From Dioscorea cayenensis subsp. rotundata (lineage: Eukaryota > Streptophyta > Magnoliopsida > Dioscoreales > Dioscoreaceae): a stretch of 64,000 nucleotides of DNA. The notes under the pieces were generated by a model. The model was not told the DNA's origin. It searched no databases and saw nothing but the letters and a program-made list of their open reading frames with translations. This document shows positions 61,101 to 64,000 of this stretch, one piece after another. Position 1 is the stretch's first letter. Every line of letters starts with the position of its first letter. Position numbers and translations under genes: made by a program. The DNA is taken from assembly GCF_009730915.1 (NCBI RefSeq), contig NC_052483.1, forward strand, positions 1,612,001-1,676,000, given 5' to 3'.

Positions 61101-63984
61101 CATTAAAAACTTTCTCATGATTTTTCGGAGGTAAACCACAAAGTCATTTTAAATAAACCATGAGTCTCTAGTGATCATCTACACTTTCTTTTCTCCCTAT
61201 AGCGAGTGATTTGAAAAACATGATAAAGCCATGGAAATCATTCGGAAAAACAAATAAAATATTTTTCGATACTCGATTAGAATTGTGCACTCAGCATAGC
61301 ACTCCACGGAACATGTTGCCTCGCGTGGAGCACGCGCCCTGAGATGTCGGTTTCCTTCGCCGGAGGATGCCGCCACCTAGATACTGGCCGAGGGAATCCA
61401 AATACTAATGAACACTAAGAATGATAGTAAAAGAAAATGCATGCAAATGCATTTATACATATCTGTCTGAAAACGTTAGGGTTTTAGGGCAAAAGCATGT
61501 TGTCATTTTGGACCCAGCGACCTGGAATGAAGTAAACCTAGTTCGATAAGTTCGATGAATGAAAAGCTTCAATTTGGATCAAAATACAATAAAAAGGCGA
61601 AGATTTTTCGTACTCACGGTAACATAAAGGGGAATACTACTGATGAAAACCGAACCTTACAAATGGTTTTTCTCATTTTACAACATCAAGCGATGAAATT
61701 TTTGACACAATTCTCATGAATAACAATTGTGACATCAAGGGCTTCATTTTAAGCCCAAAACTTCCACAAATCATGAAAAATCTAGGGTTTTGGTCTAGGT
61801 TTATAAATAATGAATACAATGAAAATACGGAAGAAATACATACTAAAAACTCGGATAAAGGCTCTTACCTTACTCAAGAGGGATGTGGGGAGTAAATTTT
61901 TGGTGTTGGTTCGCGAATTGAGTGCTTAGGAAATAGTTAGGGATTAAAGGGTTGGTAGGCATGGAGGAAGCAAAGAAGGAGAAGGAAGAAAGAAGAAGGA
62001 AGAGAAGAATTTGGATATTAATTCTCGAGGGTTGCTCTACGGTGTCCCGGGTTGCTACGGTGCACTTCAGCGATCTTGAGGACTCTACGGTGTCAGTGCT
62101 ACGGTGTCGAGACGAGATCAGATAGTGTTGGTGCTGCAAAACTACGAGACGGGCTAGTTTAACTTCTGTAATGGGTTTGCTTCTGATGTGTTTTTATTCT
62201 TTTCTAATTTACTCTGTGCCCTCTAACACACAAGAATGGAAACAAAAATCAAATGATCGAGATTGCCCACTATTTATAGCGAGAATTTTCGCACATAATC
62301 TAGCTGCTGATCCGGGTATCTATTAATGCAAAATGACCATTTTACCCTAATGCATTCGCAAAAATAAGAGAAAATCTGGAGTCCAAATTTGAGTGGATGA
62401 CTGATCAGTATGTCCTCAGACGATGATCTCTAACCCGAATGTATGTCTAGCGTAAAAGTGGGTCTCCCGTTTGATGTCGCTTGCTCGCATGGTTACATGC
62501 GTGTCGCGTCGACTTGAACTTCGGCAGAATAAGGTTAAACAAAAGGCGGTGATGGTTAAATAATTAGTCAACATGTTTAAACATTATTGTAATTAAATAA
62601 GCGAAATGATTAATATTTAAGAGTCGGAAAAGTGTAATTAAACAAAAATTGAGAATGTTTAAAAAGGTAATACTAAATATTTGAGTGTAAAATCGACGTT
62701 GGCGAGACCTTATGGAGTGCGACCATTTTAAGTCACGTTTGTGAAATGGCGGAGCTTCCTGATCAAGCATTGAGCGACTCATGACGTTCGAATACATCTA
62801 CTGCTGATCACCTCCGAGCGGATAATTCGTTGACGATGCTCAAAGTATGTAATGTCAGCCCGGTGAGCTTAGGAGGGTGATATGGCGCAGTTCATTCAGC
62901 GGTCATCACAATCTTTGGCGGTGGATGCTTATGCATCTCGCAGAGCGTATAGACCGGCCTCCTCGCCGATGCGCTTCCCAGTGCGGCGTTGGCTTTCGTA
63001 AAATTGGCCTCGAATGTCGAGGCGATGCGCGTGTGGCGAAGAAGGAAGACTCTCGCCATGTGTGCGCTGCACGAGGCCCTTGGACACGTCACGAGGACGA
63101 AGGTAATTATCTCCTGATAATCTCACCTCGTATAAAGGCGTACGGCAACTTAGATATGAACCCAGTCGATTGGCGCCGGTCTGGGTTGTCGGTATCTATA
63201 GAAAGCGACGTGGACCATTGTTACCATCTTTCACTGCGGTAGTGTGCGCGATATTTTCAGGAGTGGGTACCATCGAGAAAACAGCGGCCTCGCAAACCCT
63301 CTTGAATCCCGACCTGCTCTGCCTTGCTGAAAGAAAGAATGCGCGTTTAAAAAGTCTGCGCGCGTCTCTCTCGCGTCATGCACATGACTGCGGGATTTAG
63401 TGCCGGCCGCACTTATCGCGTACGCAAAGCAAGCGTCATGGGCGGAGATGTACCGGCTGCGCGTCGAGGACCACACGGGCGTACTCTTTGTCTGACGAAA
63501 CTGCCCAGCGCTAGTGTGAACCTATCCTGTCCCATGACGTGTCGCTGCGAATGTCGATGGCCTTGTACTGAGGGCAGGTCCTTGAGCCACGAGATCACTC
63601 GTGCGCTAACCCGTTTTTGGGCGCTTTGGGATGTGGCCTTGGAACCTATGCCACGCCGCCGTGTGTGCCAGCCAGGTTGGTGGCCTCTTGATTCTGCATG
63701 TATTTTGTTATATACTCTTTTGATGCGTACGGCGGCTGACGTAACCGTGGCGCCGGTCGCGGTCGCTGCCCGATGTTTTCGATTAACGCATGTGATTTGA
63801 AGTCAAAATTCCTTTTGATTGCATGATTTGATATCGTCCACTGAAAGTGTTCGTCTGCGTCATAAGCGTTGACCAATATCGGCGACGTCGGCGAATGATA
63901 CGGCGAGGAGGAAAGGCGTGCCCACACTAGTCGGAATGTCACTGGGGACTGGGCCATGGGAACAGCTGGCGAGTGCAGATTCAC
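58140..63984 (-). pseudogene. mudrA-type MULE transposase relic
   Basis: Read right to left, fragments of a MuDR transposase appear in correct order but in changing frames. The N-terminal MuDR domain has NHAIKRNFDFKS (about 63,800-63,870), followed by RVSARVISWLKDLP (about 63,580-63,620). The catalytic D-box FLDGTH (63,263-63,280) precedes KDGNNG (about 63,214-63,231) and FISKLPYA. Then come SSPHAH...EANFTKANAALG (about 63,000-63,060) and MYSNV (about 62,790). After an interruption, the C-terminal part has TPTYIDYERYFTADNYNRHT (about 58,370-58,430), SPIPDG, and the remains of the RKRIESQ...GHNRRS zinc-knuckle region (about 58,150-58,260). Frames change many times and stops are frequent, so it is long dead. 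Known MULEs encode a cut-and-paste DDE transposase of 700-900 aa. Confidence 0.8.
58740..62500 (-). mobile_element. Probable Ty3/gypsy-type LTR (solo or fragment) nested in the MULE
   Basis: Between the two parts of the transposase relic lies about 3.8 kb of non-coding DNA of different style. On the minus strand a strong TATA-type box, CTATAAATAG (62,270-62,279), precedes a leader-like region with four CTACGGTG words and a GGTAAGAGCC donor-like site (about 61,862-61,871). Far downstream are GGGTCC/GATCCCGGG-type words (about 59,460-59,580). Long non-coding LTRs of this organisation are typical of plant Ty3/gypsy (chromovirus/Tekay-like) elements. No gag or pol sequence is visible, so a solo LTR or an LTR fragment is most likely. 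Boundaries and target duplication are not fixed; age looks old but younger than the MULE it splits. Confidence 0.4.
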
Positions 63985-64000
63985 ATGACGCCGGTCGACA

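Larger units (their letters stand above)
56050..64000 (-). mobile_element. Large decayed Mutator-like element (MULE) with Ulp1 module, right end outside the window
   Basis: The element is defined by a mudrA-type transposase relic on the minus strand (about 58,140 to beyond 63,950). A plant-mobile-domain/Ulp1-protease relic lies on the plus strand (56,935-57,478), tail to tail with the transposase. Both are flanked or joined by similar CG-containing, GTTTAA-rich spacers not found elsewhere in the window. MULEs that carry Ulp1-type proteases (Kaonashi-like) are known in plants. An LTR-type insertion seems to split the transposase. The left boundary given is where the sequence style changes and is approximate. 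Confidence 0.65.

Overview
The window is nuclear DNA of a flowering plant. It holds intron-rich genes with GT-AG introns, AT-rich spacers full of (TA)n tracts, and several land-plant-specific families: RIK, POLAR-like, AFP/NINJA, CIN-type TCP and the MES11-type methylesterases. Base composition and gene style suggest a monocot outside the grasses (a yam-like genome would fit), but this is a weak inference; only 'angiosperm' is secure.

Layout, left to right. 0.7-2.3 kb (+): 3' part of a gamma-glutamylcyclotransferase-fold protein. 3.3-9.0 kb (+): KH protein RIK. 12.2-15.1 kb (+): POLAR-like stomatal-lineage polarity protein. 15.7-17.4 kb (-): mitochondrial-type glycine-rich RNA-binding protein. 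19.2-21.0 kb (-): EXO70 exocyst subunit, with tandem repeats in its leader intron. 22.2 kb (-): tRNA-Ile(AAU). 24.0-26.2 kb (-): AFP/NINJA ABA-signalling repressor with ABRE/G-box motifs upstream. 27.4-28.0 kb: isolated GC-rich island packed with ACGT cores. 30.8-31.4 kb (+): short CIN-type TCP factor. 32.6-34.7 kb (-): RPL13a, head to head with a small coiled-coil protein gene at 35.0-38.2 kb (+). 38-43 kb: gene-free, AT-rich, with SINE-like pieces. 43.3-46.4 kb (+): MES11-like alpha/beta-hydrolase, convergent with a kelch-repeat gene at 47.0-52.1 kb (-). 52.6-53.7 kb (-): GDP-sugar transporter of the GONST3/GONST4 type. From about 56 kb to the end lies one large decayed Mutator-like element (MULE). 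Its transposase relic is on the minus strand, a plant-mobile-domain/Ulp1 protease relic is on the plus strand, and a Ty3/gypsy-type LTR appears to be nested in the transposase.

The genes do not form a functional cluster. They are ordinary, independently regulated plant genes. Exon joins were checked by reading frame: RIK (605 aa), POLAR-like (614 aa), the RNA-binding protein (258 aa), RPL13a (206 aa), AFP (303 aa), the coiled-coil protein (158 aa) and the kelch protein (551 aa) all close in frame. Two introns, in the RNA-binding protein and kelch genes, appear to use GC donors, and the first donor of the methylesterase is anomalous. All family names come from recognising conserved residues; no database search was run.
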